Origin: Novosphingobium sp. 9U
GTDB lineage: Bacteria > Pseudomonadota > Alphaproteobacteria > Sphingomonadales > Sphingomonadaceae
Direction of reading: 5' to 3'
Assembly: GCF_902506425.1 (NCBI RefSeq)
Contig: NZ_LR732469.1
Location: 558,001 to 622,000 of the forward strand
Length of the DNA stretch: 64,000 nt
The notes under the pieces are model-generated. The model did no database searches and was not told where the DNA came from. It saw only the letters and a list, made by a program, of their open reading frames with translations. The translations under genes were made by a program, and so were the position numbers. Below are positions 7,103 to 16,422 of the stretch, piece after piece (the first letter of the stretch is position 1; each line of letters starts with the position of its first letter).

Positions 7103-9559
7103 ATGATCCAGAGAACTGGCCTGAGTGCACGTGCAGCATTGTTGCTCGGCGCGATCGTTCCCGCCGTTGCCGCGGCACCTGCGCTGGCGCAGGACAGCAC
7201 CACCGCCGACGCGACCGCCGGCCCGCTCGACAGCGCCGACGACGTGAACGGCCAGATCATCGTCACCGGTAGCCGCTCGCGCTCGGCAACGGCGATCACC
7301 GGCGTCGAGATCCAGAACATCCTGCCGGGCGTCAGCCCCTTGAAGGCGATCCAGACTCTGCCGGGCGTGACCTACATCACCGCCGACCCCTGGGGTAACA
7401 ATGAGCAGAACGCCTCGCTCTACATCCACGGCTTCAACTCCGCGCAGCTCGGCTACACCATGGACGGCGTGCCGCTGGGCGACCAGAACTACGGCAACTA
7501 CAACGGCTTGTCGGTCTCTCGTGCAGTGATCTCCGAGAATGTCGGACGCGTCACCGTCAGCACCGGCGCGGGCGAGCTGCGCGTCGCCTCGGTCAGCAAC
7601 CTGGGCGGCGCGATCGAGACGCTCTCCAGCGATCCGCGCAACAGCCTGGGCCTCGAGGTCAACCAGACGATCGGCAGCTACGACACCTCGCGCACCTTCG
7701 TCCGCTTCGACAGCGGCGAGATGGGTGGCGGCAACAGCTTCTATCTCTCGGCCGTGCGCCAGAAGGCCCGCGCGTGGGACTTCAACGGGAAGCAGGGCGG
7801 CTGGCAGGGTAACTTCAAGTTCGTCCATGACGACAGCGCCCGCCGCCTGACCGCCTACATCGCGTACTCGGACAAGACCGAGCCCAACGAGGACGCGACG
7901 ACGATCTACAAGACGCCGGCCAACGCCTCGCAGGCGTACCAGCCCTACACCCGCCCGTTCTTCTACCCAGACTTCGCCGGCGCGCTGGCCTATCTCAACG
8001 CCGCCGGCCAGGTGCCGACACTGGAGAGCGTCAATTACCGCAACTACTATTCGGATGCGCAGCGCACCGACTGGCTGCTCTACCTTAAGGACGAGGAGCG
8101 GCTGAGCGACAAGGTGACCTGGTCGGTCCAGGGCTATTACCACCACAACGATGGTGCCGGCGTCGTCGCCGGGCCGATCTCGGTCGCCGGCCTGCCCGCG
8201 CTGTTCGCCCTCTACTTCCCCGGCCAGAACCTCAGGGGCGCCACCGGCAACTCGGGCTACGCGGTCCGCACCACCGAGTACCGGATCGACCGCAAGGGCG
8301 TGCTATCCGAATTCAACGTGGACCTGGGCGCTCACCAGATCGCTGCTGGCGTCTGGTACGAGAACAACAGTTCGGCCGCATACCGGCGCTGGTACCCGCT
8401 CGATGTAAACCATCCGGAGCGATACAGCCCCTACATCCGCCCAAAGGGTCCGCTGTTCACGCAGTATGGCAGCGAGATGCGCACCGAAGTGCTGCAGCTG
8501 CACCTGCAGGACACCTGGGCGCTGACGGATCGCGTGACGATCGAAGCGGGCGTGAAGACCAGCCTGCAGGATGCGAACGGATACTTCACCGTGCAGCCGA
8601 TCCCCGGCTCTTTGGCGGGTGCATCGGGCGCGCTGCCTGAAGGCCGGATCAAGACCGACAACTGGTTCCTGCCGACGATCGGCGCGAAGTGGGCCTTCAC
8701 CGAGACGGAGGAGCTCTACGGCAACGTCCAGAAAAACTTGCGCCAGTACCAGGCCTACGGCGCCGGCGGCAGCGCCGCACCGTGGTCGGTCGGCAGCCAG
8801 GGCGCGTTCGACTACATCAAGGAGAACGGCCGCCCCGAGACCTCGTGGACGTATGAGATCGGCCTGCGCAGCCGGCACAGCTGGCCGGGGTCGTTCCTCA
8901 GCGGTTTCGAGGCGCAGGTGAACGCCTACCATGTCGACTTCAGCGACCGCCTGCTGGCGATCTCGCCCACCATCGGCGGCATCGGCGGCGGCTCCATCGC
9001 AGGCGGCACCCCCTCGCTGTTCAACGTCGGCGACGTGAAGACCAACGGCGTCGATGCCGCGCTGACCTTGCGCTTCGGCGACCATCTCTCGCTCTACAAC
9101 GCGATCTCGTACAACAGCTCGAAGTACCAGAGCGATTACAGCACGGCGACCGGCGAGGCCACCGGCACCCGCATCGGCGGCTTCGCGACGGTGGGCGGCG
9201 TCGTCCCGACCGGCGGCAAGCAGGTCCCCGGCAGCCCGCAGTGGCTGAACAAGACAGTCGCCACACTGAACGTCGATCCGTTCGAGCTGCAATTCTTCGG
9301 CGACTATGTCGGCAAGCGCTTCGCCACTTACACCAACGATGCTGCGGTGAAGAGCTTCTTCCTGCTCAGCGGCCGTGCGGCGATCAAGCTGCCGGCCTCG
9401 ATCGTCGGCCTCGCCAATGCCGAGTTGAGCGTGAACGTGACCAACATCCTCGACAAGCAAGGCTGGCTGTCGGTGGGTGTGAACGCCAACACCAACACCT
9501 ACAACGTCTACCCGATACCGCCGCGCCAATGGTTCGGCACGCTGAAGCTGCGCTACTGA
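7103..9559 (+). CDS. TonB-dependent outer-membrane receptor (probable glycerophosphodiester uptake)
   Basis: An 818-residue outer-membrane receptor. A signal peptide (about 1-30) has a hydrophobic LLLGAIVPAVAAAPALAQ core and AxA-type cleavage. The plug domain contains IIVTGSRSR, PGVSPLKAIQTLPGV and YIHGFNSAQLGYTMDGVPLGD, followed by a long barrel with alternating aromatic strands that ends in PPRQWFGTLKLRY, a terminal-aromatic barrel signature. The gene stop (TGA) shares one base with the ATG of a glycerophosphodiester phosphodiesterase, so the pair is translationally coupled; the ligand is probably a glycerophosphodiester or related organophosphate (inference from context). The ATG at 7103 is preferred to the GTG directly before it. 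Confidence 0.92.
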   Translation: MIQRTGLSARAALLLGAIVPAVAAAPALAQDSTTADATAGPLDSADDVNGQIIVTGSRSRSATAITGVEIQNILPGVSPLKAIQTLPGVTYITADPWGNNEQNASLYIHGFNSAQLGYTMDGVPLGDQNYGNYNGLSVSRAVISENVGRVTVSTGAGELRVASVSNLGGAIETLSSDPRNSLGLEVNQTIGSYDTSRTFVRFDSGEMGGGNSFYLSAVRQKARAWDFNGKQGGWQGNFKFVHDDSARRLTAYIAYSDKTEPNEDATTIYKTPANASQAYQPYTRPFFYPDFAGALAYLNAAGQVPTLESVNYRNYYSDAQRTDWLLYLKDEERLSDKVTWSVQGYYHHNDGAGVVAGPISVAGLPALFALYFPGQNLRGATGNSGYAVRTTEYRIDRKGVLSEFNVDLGAHQIAAGVWYENNSSAAYRRWYPLDVNHPERYSPYIRPKGPLFTQYGSEMRTEVLQLHLQDTWALTDRVTIEAGVKTSLQDANGYFTVQPIPGSLAGASGALPEGRIKTDNWFLPTIGAKWAFTETEELYGNVQKNLRQYQAYGAGGSAAPWSVGSQGAFDYIKENGRPETSWTYEIGLRSRHSWPGSFLSGFEAQVNAYHVDFSDRLLAISPTIGGIGGGSIAGGTPSLFNVGDVKTNGVDAALTLRFGDHLSLYNAISYNSSKYQSDYSTATGEATGTRIGGFATVGGVVPTGGKQVPGSPQWLNKTVATLNVDPFELQFFGDYVGKRFATYTNDAAVKSFFLLSGRAAIKLPASIVGLANAELSVNVTNILDKQGWLSVGVNANTNTYNVYPIPPRQWFGTLKLRY

Positions 9560-10680
9560 TGAGCGCGGACCTGACGCGCCGCGCAGTGATGGGTGCCGGG
9601 GCGGGCCTGGCGCTCGCCTCCGCCCTGCCCCTGCACGCCGCGGTGGCAGGCAAGCGCACGGCGCCCAGGCCCGCCAAGCCGCTGCTGATGGCGCACCGCG
9701 GCGCGTCGGCGCTGCGCCCCGAGCACACGCTCGCCGCCTATGCCAAGGCGATCGCCGACGGCGCGGACTTCGTCGAGCCCGACCTCGTCGCCACCAGGGA
9801 CGGCGTGCTGGTCGCACGGCACGAGAACGACATCTCCGGCACCACTGACGTGGCCGCGCACGCAGAGTTCGCCGGCCGGCGCACCACCAAGACGATCGAC
9901 GGCACGGCGGTGACCGGCTGGTTCACCGAGGACTTCACCCTCGCCGAGCTGAAGACCCTGCGCGCACGCGAACGCCTCGGCGCAGTGCGGCCCGAGAGCC
10001 ATGGCTATGACGGCATGTTCCAGATCGTCACGCTGGAGGAAGTGGCAGACTTCGTCGCGGCCGAAGCGGCCGCACGTGACCGGACGATTGGCCTCATCCC
10101 GGAGCTGAAGCACTCCACTTACTTCGCCGGCATCGGCCTGCCACTGGAGCCGCGACTGCTCGCTGGCCTGACCGCAAGCGCTTACTTGCGCCGCGCGCCG
10201 GTGATCGTGCAGTCGTTCGAGGTGAGCAATCTCAGGGCCCTGCGCAAGCAACTTGGGGCGCTCTCGAACGTGCAGCTGATGCAGTTGATCGAAGACCCGC
10301 GCAATGCGCCCTTTGACACGATCGCCGCGGGACAGCGCCGCACCTATGCGCAGATGCTGACGCCCGCTGGCCTCGGCGAGATCGCCAGCTATGCCGATTG
10401 GGTCGCCCCTGCGACGCGGGTGATCATTCCTCTCGGCCCGGACGGCAAGCTCGCGACACCGACCGGCCTTGTCGCCGCAGCGCATGCGGCGGGACTGCTG
10501 GTCGGCACCTGGACCTTCCGTCCGGAGAACCGCTTCCTCGCCGCCGACTTCCGCAACGAAGCGGGCGAGGACGCGCGCAATCCGGCGGGAAGCCTGGCGG
10601 AAATCCGTCGTTATCTGGCCGAAGGGCTCGACGGCTTCTTCACCGACGATCCGGCGCTAGGGCGTCAGGCGATCGGCTGA
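9559..10680 (+). CDS. glpQ: Periplasmic glycerophosphodiester phosphodiesterase
   Basis: A 373-residue exported enzyme. The N-terminus has an Arg-Arg pair followed by a hydrophobic stretch (LTRRAVMGAGAGLALASA), suggesting Sec or possibly Tat export. The GDPD TIM barrel begins with LLMAHRGASALRPEHTLAAY, followed by the metal-binding FVEPDLVATRDGVLVARHEN and ends with GLDGFFTDDPALG. The family hydrolyses glycerophosphodiesters such as glycerophosphocholine to glycerol-3-phosphate and an alcohol. Length and motifs match periplasmic GlpQ, with the family's extra insert between the first and second halves. The start codon overlaps the receptor stop as TGATG, strongly supporting a co-translated uptake and hydrolysis unit. 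Confidence 0.92.
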   Translation: MSADLTRRAVMGAGAGLALASALPLHAAVAGKRTAPRPAKPLLMAHRGASALRPEHTLAAYAKAIADGADFVEPDLVATRDGVLVARHENDISGTTDVAAHAEFAGRRTTKTIDGTAVTGWFTEDFTLAELKTLRARERLGAVRPESHGYDGMFQIVTLEEVADFVAAEAAARDRTIGLIPELKHSTYFAGIGLPLEPRLLAGLTASAYLRRAPVIVQSFEVSNLRALRKQLGALSNVQLMQLIEDPRNAPFDTIAAGQRRTYAQMLTPAGLGEIASYADWVAPATRVIIPLGPDGKLATPTGLVAAAHAAGLLVGTWTFRPENRFLAADFRNEAGEDARNPAGSLAEIRRYLAEGLDGFFTDDPALGRQAIG

Positions 10681-10846
10681 ACGTCGCCACCCATTCGCAT
10701 CGCAAACCCTAAGCAACTACCCTTGCAGAGTAAAATGCGCTGTTGGTCGAACGACAAGCGCAGCGCAGCCTCTTCGCGACCACGCCGGTGACGGGCATAA
10801 GACACGTATGTTGCCGGGGCATGGCAGCGGCGCGAGAAGGGCAACA

Positions 10847-12949
10847 ATGGGGTTTCGAACACACGCGGCCTTGCTGGCTGGGGCAGCGACATTCTGCACG
10901 TCGCACGCCATGGCGCAGGATGCGCCGCCACCAGCGCAAGCTACGGACGTGCCCGTCATCGCCGCAAGCAACGCAGGTCGCAGCGTCTACGTGCCGGCTG
11001 ATTTCCAGCGCTTCGCTCCGCGAAATGCCTACGACATGCTGCTGCGCGTGCCGGGCTTCGCCATCAAGGAGAGCCAGGAACGCCGCGGGCTGGGCCAGGC
11101 GACCGGCAACGTGCTGTTCAACGGCGCGCGGCCGTCGAACAAGTCGGACGATCTCTTCACCCAGCTGAGCCGCATCCCCGCCGGCACCGTGGAGCGCATC
11201 GAAGTGCTGGACGGCGCTTCGCTCGACATTCCCGGCCTGAGCGGCCAGGTGGCGAACGTGGTCTACAAGGCCAAGGGATCGACCGGGCAGTTCGAATGGG
11301 AACCCGCCGTACGGGCGCACTATGCCGACGCGCTCTATACCCGCGGCAACGTTTCGCTGACCGGCAGCAAGGGCACGATCGGCTATGAACTCAGCCTCGA
11401 CAACCAGGAAGCCGGGCGCAGCGCCGCGGGCGGGCCGACACTGATCCGCGACGGGATCGGCGTCATCACCGAGCGCCGGCGGGATGTCTGGACCTCGAAC
11501 CACGATGCGCCCAAGCTCTCGGCGCGGTTCACTTGGGATGGCCCGGGCACATCGGTCGCCCACCTCAACGGCAATTACCAGAAGGTCTGGCACCACTACC
11601 GCGAAGCCAGCGACCGCTCCGATTCGCCCGTGCTGTCCGACCGGCGCCGCACGATCCGCGAGAACAACGACACCTGGAACTACGAGGTCAGCGGCGATTA
11701 CGAGTTCGCGCTCGGGCCCGGCCGCCTGAAGCTCGTCGGCCTGGAACACCGCAGCCATGAGCCCTTCTCGTCCGAGGTCATCGACACCCCCCTAGGCGCG
11801 CCCGCCAGCGCGACCGGCGACCGCTTCGCGCAAGTCGGTGACCTGGAAGAGACGATCGCGCGCGCCGAATACACGTGGAAGATGCTGGGCGCAGACTTCC
11901 AGCTATCAGGAGAGGCTGCCTACAACACGCTCGACAACGTGGCGACGCTCGGCACTTTCGATGCTGTGTCCGGTGACTTCGTGCTGCGCCCCTTCGCCGA
12001 GGGCACCGGCGGCGTGAAGGAGGACCGTTACGAAAGCCTGCTCAGCGTCGGCTTTCCGCTGACCCGCACGCTGTCGCTGCAGATGGTCGCGGGCGGCGAG
12101 CACTCGACGATCAGCCAGACCGGTCCGGGCGGCATCACCCGCACGTTCGACCGGCCCAAGGGCTCGATCTCGATGGCGTGGAAGCCGTCGTCCGACTTCG
12201 ACCTGTCGGTCAAGCTGGAGCGGCGGGTGCTGCAGCTCGACTTCTATGACTTCCTGGCGCGCTCCTTCCTCAACGACAACAACCAGAACGCCAGCAACAC
12301 CGACTTGCGCCCGCAGCAGGACTGGTCGTGGACCGCCGAAGCCAACAAGAAGCTGGGCCCGTGGGGCTCGACCAAGCTGGAGCTGATCCATCGCGACGTG
12401 ACCGACCGGGTCGACATCATCCCTGTCGGCCTCACCGGTGAGGCAGTGGGCAACATCGACAAGGCGTCGGCCTGGGCAGTGGTCTCCACCAGCACCATCA
12501 ACTTCGATCCGATGGGCTGGAAGGGTGCGCGGCTCGATGCCTCGATCGTGTACCAGCACTCCAGCCTCAAGGATCCGTTCACCGGCCGCACGCGCAACTG
12601 GAACAACTTCGTCGACAAGCAAGTGCAGCTCGACTTCAGGCACGACGTTCCCGCCACGAACTGGGCCTGGGGTGCGTCGGCCAGCTACAACCATCAGCAG
12701 GCCGAGTACCGCCGCAGCCAGTCGGACCGGATCTGGGAAGGACCGGTGTTCGCAGCGCTGTTCGTCGAGAACAAGGACGTGATGGGCCTGACCATGCGCT
12801 TCACGATCGACAATGTGGTGAATGCCCGCTCCAGGCGCGAGCGGGTGATCTATCAGGGCGTGCGCGAGCTCTCACCCGTGGCTTCGACCGAGAGCCGCGA
12901 CCGCTTAATTGGGCCGATCTTCATCTTCCTGGTGAAGGGTTCGTTCTAG
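10847..12949 (+). CDS. TonB-dependent outer-membrane receptor
   Basis: A 700-residue receptor. A signal peptide (ALLAGAATFCTSHAMAQ) precedes a plug domain with YDMLLRVPGFAIKES, NVLFNGARPSNKSDDL and the VERIEVLDGASLDIPG segment, then a beta barrel ending LIGPIFIFLVKGSF. Its architecture (PxGARPSxK, then a decorated barrel) resembles the sphingomonad receptor group often annotated as TonB-dependent receptor plug proteins without known ligand. The ATG at 10847 is chosen over the upstream ATG at 10808 because a GAGAAGGG Shine-Dalgarno lies about five bases before it and the signal peptide begins there. It follows the phosphodiesterase gene after 166 bases, so it probably has its own promoter. Confidence 0.9.
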   Translation: MGFRTHAALLAGAATFCTSHAMAQDAPPPAQATDVPVIAASNAGRSVYVPADFQRFAPRNAYDMLLRVPGFAIKESQERRGLGQATGNVLFNGARPSNKSDDLFTQLSRIPAGTVERIEVLDGASLDIPGLSGQVANVVYKAKGSTGQFEWEPAVRAHYADALYTRGNVSLTGSKGTIGYELSLDNQEAGRSAAGGPTLIRDGIGVITERRRDVWTSNHDAPKLSARFTWDGPGTSVAHLNGNYQKVWHHYREASDRSDSPVLSDRRRTIRENNDTWNYEVSGDYEFALGPGRLKLVGLEHRSHEPFSSEVIDTPLGAPASATGDRFAQVGDLEETIARAEYTWKMLGADFQLSGEAAYNTLDNVATLGTFDAVSGDFVLRPFAEGTGGVKEDRYESLLSVGFPLTRTLSLQMVAGGEHSTISQTGPGGITRTFDRPKGSISMAWKPSSDFDLSVKLERRVLQLDFYDFLARSFLNDNNQNASNTDLRPQQDWSWTAEANKKLGPWGSTKLELIHRDVTDRVDIIPVGLTGEAVGNIDKASAWAVVSTSTINFDPMGWKGARLDASIVYQHSSLKDPFTGRTRNWNNFVDKQVQLDFRHDVPATNWAWGASASYNHQQAEYRRSQSDRIWEGPVFAALFVENKDVMGLTMRFTIDNVVNARSRRERVIYQGVRELSPVASTESRDRLIGPIFIFLVKGSF

Positions 12950-13136
12950 CACGCGGCTTACTTATCGGGGGCAGGCGCTGTCGTAACCTTGGCCGGCACC
13001 TGTCCGCTGTGATGCATACTCCCGCCCAATAGCGGCAGAAGGAACTGATATCGCGGCGATTGTCCGCCTGCCTTCGGCAACCGTCAGCCGTTCACCATCG
13101 TTCGTCTGCCATGGCTTACCCCGAGCATCTCCCCTC

Positions 13137-14639
13137 GTGACCCTGGCGCCGCAAGCCGAGATCAGCGACCAGGAGCGCGAGCACGGCTTGCACTTGCTGG
13201 TGCTGGAAGCGGCCTTCTCCAGCGGCACCGGCGCGCTGACCAGCGGGGTCATCCTGACCGCGTTCGCTTTGCACCTGGGTGCGAGCAACTTGTGGGTCGG
13301 CATCCTGGTGAGCGCGCCGTTCATCACGCAACTGCTGCAACTGCCGGCGATCTCGCTCGTCGAGCGGCTGCGCGCGCGCAAGCGCATCGCGGTAATCACC
13401 AGCCTGATCGGCCGCTCGATGCTGCTGGCGATGGCGGCGACGGCGTTCTTCACCGGCGCGCCGGCGCTCGTCGCGTTCCTGCTGGCGCAGTATGTCCTGT
13501 GCGGGATGAGCGCGTTCGGCGCCTGCGCCTGGAACGCCTGGATCCGCGACCTCGCGCCGGAGAACCGGCTCGGCAGTGTCTTCGCGCGCCGCACCACCTG
13601 GACCGCCGGGATCACGCTGGTGGCAGGTTTGGCCGCCGCGTTCATCCTGGAAAACACCGCCGACGGCTCGTCCGACCGCAGCATCGCCTTTGCCGGCATG
13701 TTCGTGTTCGGCTGCCTGACCGGGCTGATGAGCGCGGGCGTGGTGAGCCGCATCCCGGAGCCGGTCATGCCCGCCCCAAGTGGACGCATATCGCTGCTGG
13801 AATTGTTGCGGGCGCCGCTCGCCGACCTGAACTTTCGCCGCCTGCTCGCCTTCGTGGTCAGCTGGCAAGTCGCAGTGAACCTGGCGACGCCGTTCTTCAC
13901 CGTCTTCATCGTGCGCCAACTCGGCTTCGACGTCAGCCTGGTCATGGTGCTGAGCGCGGTGAGCCAGCTGGCCAACCTGTTCGCGCTGCGATCGTGGGGG
14001 ACGCTGACCGACCGGTTCTCCAACAAGTCGGTGCTGCAAGTGGCCGCGCCCGCCTACATCCTCGGCATCGTTGCGATGATCGGCGCATCGCAGTCCAGCA
14101 ACCAGGCGTTCACGATCGGCTGGCTGACCTTTCTCCACGTGCTAATGGGGGCCTCGGTAGCCGGCGTCACGCTGGCTTCTACCAACATCGCGCTCAAGCT
14201 CTCGCCAAAGGGCGCCGCCACGGCCTACGTCGCAACCAATGCGATGGCGATCGCACTCGCGGCCGGCGTGGCGCCCATCATCGGCGGGCTGCTGGCTGAC
14301 TTCTTTGCCGCACGGAAGCTCGAGTTGCTGCTCAGTTGGACGAGCCCCTCCGGCACCCTCGCCTTCCCGCTGCGGCTGAGTCACTGGGACTTCTACTTCC
14401 TGCTTGCCGGGGTGCTCGGCCTCTACGCCATGCACCGCATCTCGCTGGTGGCGGAGGAAGGCGAGATCGAGCGGCGCGAGCTGGTGCAGAAGGTTGTCGG
14501 CCGGACCTGGCGTGCGATCCGCAACGGTTCGAGCATCGCGGGCCTGCGCGCGCTCACCGAGCTGCCGCCGTCCCTCGCCCGCGATGCTCGCGTGCGGCTG
14601 CGGCTCTCCCGCATGCGCAAGCGCCGCTCGCTCCAGTGA
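13137..14639 (+). CDS. Major facilitator superfamily transporter
   Basis: A 500-residue polytopic membrane protein with about 12 hydrophobic helices, for example LTSGVILTAFALHLGASNLWVGILVSA, a cytoplasmic loop RLRARKRIAVI resembling MFS motif A, and a long central loop near residues 200-230. The last about 60 residues are soluble and Arg-rich (RLRLSRMRKRRS). The substrate is not evident. The start is a GTG at 13137 without a clear Shine-Dalgarno; a nine-codon ATG frame (13111-13140) ends exactly across this GTG, which may be chance or translational re-initiation. The gene follows the TonB receptor after 187 bases and converges on the deaminase gene. Confidence 0.85.
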   Translation: MTLAPQAEISDQEREHGLHLLVLEAAFSSGTGALTSGVILTAFALHLGASNLWVGILVSAPFITQLLQLPAISLVERLRARKRIAVITSLIGRSMLLAMAATAFFTGAPALVAFLLAQYVLCGMSAFGACAWNAWIRDLAPENRLGSVFARRTTWTAGITLVAGLAAAFILENTADGSSDRSIAFAGMFVFGCLTGLMSAGVVSRIPEPVMPAPSGRISLLELLRAPLADLNFRRLLAFVVSWQVAVNLATPFFTVFIVRQLGFDVSLVMVLSAVSQLANLFALRSWGTLTDRFSNKSVLQVAAPAYILGIVAMIGASQSSNQAFTIGWLTFLHVLMGASVAGVTLASTNIALKLSPKGAATAYVATNAMAIALAAGVAPIIGGLLADFFAARKLELLLSWTSPSGTLAFPLRLSHWDFYFLLAGVLGLYAMHRISLVAEEGEIERRELVQKVVGRTWRAIRNGSSIAGLRALTELPPSLARDARVRLRLSRMRKRRSLQ

Positions 14640-14646
14640 GCTCGGA

Positions 14647-15141
14647 TCAGAGGTTCGCCTGATCCTCTTTCGACAGATCGGCGTCCGGCGGGTAGTACAG
14701 CTGCGCGCACTCCTCGCGCAGGCACCCGCCTTCGATTGCGATGTCATCACGATAGGCGTCGGCTATGAAGCTCAGCGTGTCGATGTGCCGATCCTCGAAG
14801 TACATCTCGTGCACGTCAGCGCGCCCGGCACCATAGACGACCCGGCCGACCTTCGACCAGATCGACGCCATCGTGCACATGCCGCAAGGCTGTAGCGTGG
14901 AATAGAGCGTCGCCCCGCGCAGCTCCATGTCGCCGATGCTCTCACAAGCACGGCGGATCGCCATCATCTCGGCGTGCGCGGTCGCATCCGGCAGTTCCTG
15001 CGTCTGGTTGCGCTCTGCGGCAAGGACCTTGCCGTCGCGCACGATCACGCAGCCGAGCGGCGAACTCGCCGGATCGCTGCCCTTGGAGCGCGCGATCTCG
15101 ATCGCCATGCGCATCCACTGCTCGTCGGTCTGGTCAGCCAT
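14647..15141 (-). CDS. Nucleoside/cytosine-type deaminase (CMP/dCMP deaminase fold)
   Basis: A 164-residue zinc deaminase. Zinc ligands are visible as HAE in ATAHAEMMAIRRA (His and catalytic Glu near residues 56-58) and PCGMC in LQPCGMCTMASIWSKV. The family includes guanine deaminases, tRNA-adenosine deaminases and other nucleoside deaminases; a C-terminal segment (YPPDADLSKEDQ) and the GR-V-V-YGAGRADVHEMYF stretch fit the guanine/nucleoside deaminase branch rather than TadA, but the substrate is uncertain. The ATG at 15141 shares one base with the stop of the DUF2252 gene upstream (TGATG), implying coupled translation. Confidence 0.85.
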   Translation of the reverse strand: MADQTDEQWMRMAIEIARSKGSDPASSPLGCVIVRDGKVLAAERNQTQELPDATAHAEMMAIRRACESIGDMELRGATLYSTLQPCGMCTMASIWSKVGRVVYGAGRADVHEMYFEDRHIDTLSFIADAYRDDIAIEGGCLREECAQLYYPPDADLSKEDQANL

Positions 15142-16334
15142 CAAGCGGCCAACGCATAGCGGCGGCAATGCTCGAGATAGCCGACCTCGTGACTGCCCGC
15201 GAGCGAGACGACGCTCTCCCAAAGCCAGGTCGGCGCATCGATCATCCCGGCGCGGTCGGCCTCGATCTTTGCGCTCCAACCCCTGCGGGTCGCCTCGTCC
15301 ATCTGCCGTGCGTGCGCCTTGCCGACGACGAACGCCAGATAGCGCGCGGCCTTGGTGCCTTCGCTCTGGCTGAACTGCTCGACTTCCAGCTTCAGGTCCT
15401 GCGGCGCCAGTTCGCGGACGAACAGCGTGCGCTCCTGCATGCGGATCGGGATCATCCGCTCGCCCAGGTGCGGCGATAGCGCGCGCGCCGCGGCGACCAC
15501 GCGCTTGGCGTTGTCGGCCGGCATGACCGCGTCGGGTGCAGCGGGAGCAATCGGTGCGACGGCCTCCTTGATGTCCACCAGGGCATAGTCGGACCGTTCC
15601 TTCGCATCGTCCAGACCCAGCAGCACGGCATAGCGGTGCAGGCCCAACGAGCTGCAGCCCTTCATCCAGTACGCCGCGTCGATCATGCTGACGGTGCGTC
15701 CCGCATCCTTGCCGGCGAGCGCGAGCACCTGATGCGCGACATCGGGATCGGCGAACACCGCGCGCAAGGCAGCGTGCTCCTCGTCCGCGAGCGGCCAGAA
15801 CTTCTTGCCGAGTGGAATGCGCGGTTCGATCGCCTCGAGACGTTCGCGCGCCAGGTGCCGCCAACGCCGCCCGCGCGCCTTGCGGCGCACGCTTCGCACC
15901 ACTTCCGGCTCCACTCCGGCATCGCCGCCATGCGGATCCTGCAGCGCCGCGTCGTAGCCCACGACCATCGCCTCGATCATGCGCGCGGTCGCCACGCCAG
16001 GAAGGTCGGACCCCCGCGCAGCCGTCGCCAGCGACAGGCCCAGGCGGATGAGGTCGTGCGCGGGATTGCCGATCACCGCCTGGTCGAGATCGCGGATCTG
16101 GATCTCCACCCCGCCATCGCCGTTGGCGAGCGGCCCCAAGTTGCCGAGGTGACAATCACCGCAGATCCACACCGACGGGCCTTGCGGCACCCGTGCGGCG
16201 GCGGACGAGCCTTCCAGCCATTCGTAGAACTTGGCGGTGTTGCCGCGCACATAGGCATGCGCCGAGCGCGCCATCTTGCGCGAGCGGCTGGCATCGAGGA
16301 CTTGGCGGCGGTCGGCGGCGTTGGGTGGTACCAT
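15141..16334 (-). CDS. DUF2252 family protein
   Basis: A 397-residue protein of the widespread, uncharacterised DUF2252 family. Hallmarks are ARSAHAYVRGNTAKFYEWL near the N-terminus, ICGDCHLGNLGPL and QIRDLDQAVIGNPAHDLIRL. The paired GDxHxxN and DLD segments resemble the catalytic and metal loops of kinase-like aminoglycoside phosphotransferases, so a kinase fold is plausible (inference). The ATG at 16334 is chosen because family similarity starts with the MARSAHAYVRG region shortly after it; the 350 upstream bases in frame are antisense-like. It is the first gene of a two-gene unit with the deaminase, 88 bases after uvsE on the same strand. Confidence 0.87.
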   Translation of the reverse strand: MVPPNAADRRQVLDASRSRKMARSAHAYVRGNTAKFYEWLEGSSAAARVPQGPSVWICGDCHLGNLGPLANGDGGVEIQIRDLDQAVIGNPAHDLIRLGLSLATAARGSDLPGVATARMIEAMVVGYDAALQDPHGGDAGVEPEVVRSVRRKARGRRWRHLARERLEAIEPRIPLGKKFWPLADEEHAALRAVFADPDVAHQVLALAGKDAGRTVSMIDAAYWMKGCSSLGLHRYAVLLGLDDAKERSDYALVDIKEAVAPIAPAAPDAVMPADNAKRVVAAARALSPHLGERMIPIRMQERTLFVRELAPQDLKLEVEQFSQSEGTKAARYLAFVVGKAHARQMDEATRRGWSAKIEADRAGMIDAPTWLWESVVSLAGSHEVGYLEHCRRYALAA

Positions 16335-16422
16335 GTAGTGCAAAACGCGGCATGGGGCCAAACGTGTCAGAATATGGCTGCAAGATTGCGAAGTTTGCCT
16401 TCTGGGGCAGATGCCACGACCC

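Noticed and set aside
13111..13140. Nine-codon ATG frame ending across the GTG start of the MFS gene, possible leader peptide
   Set aside because: No Shine-Dalgarno, no stem-loop alternatives and no regulatory codon run; probably chance.
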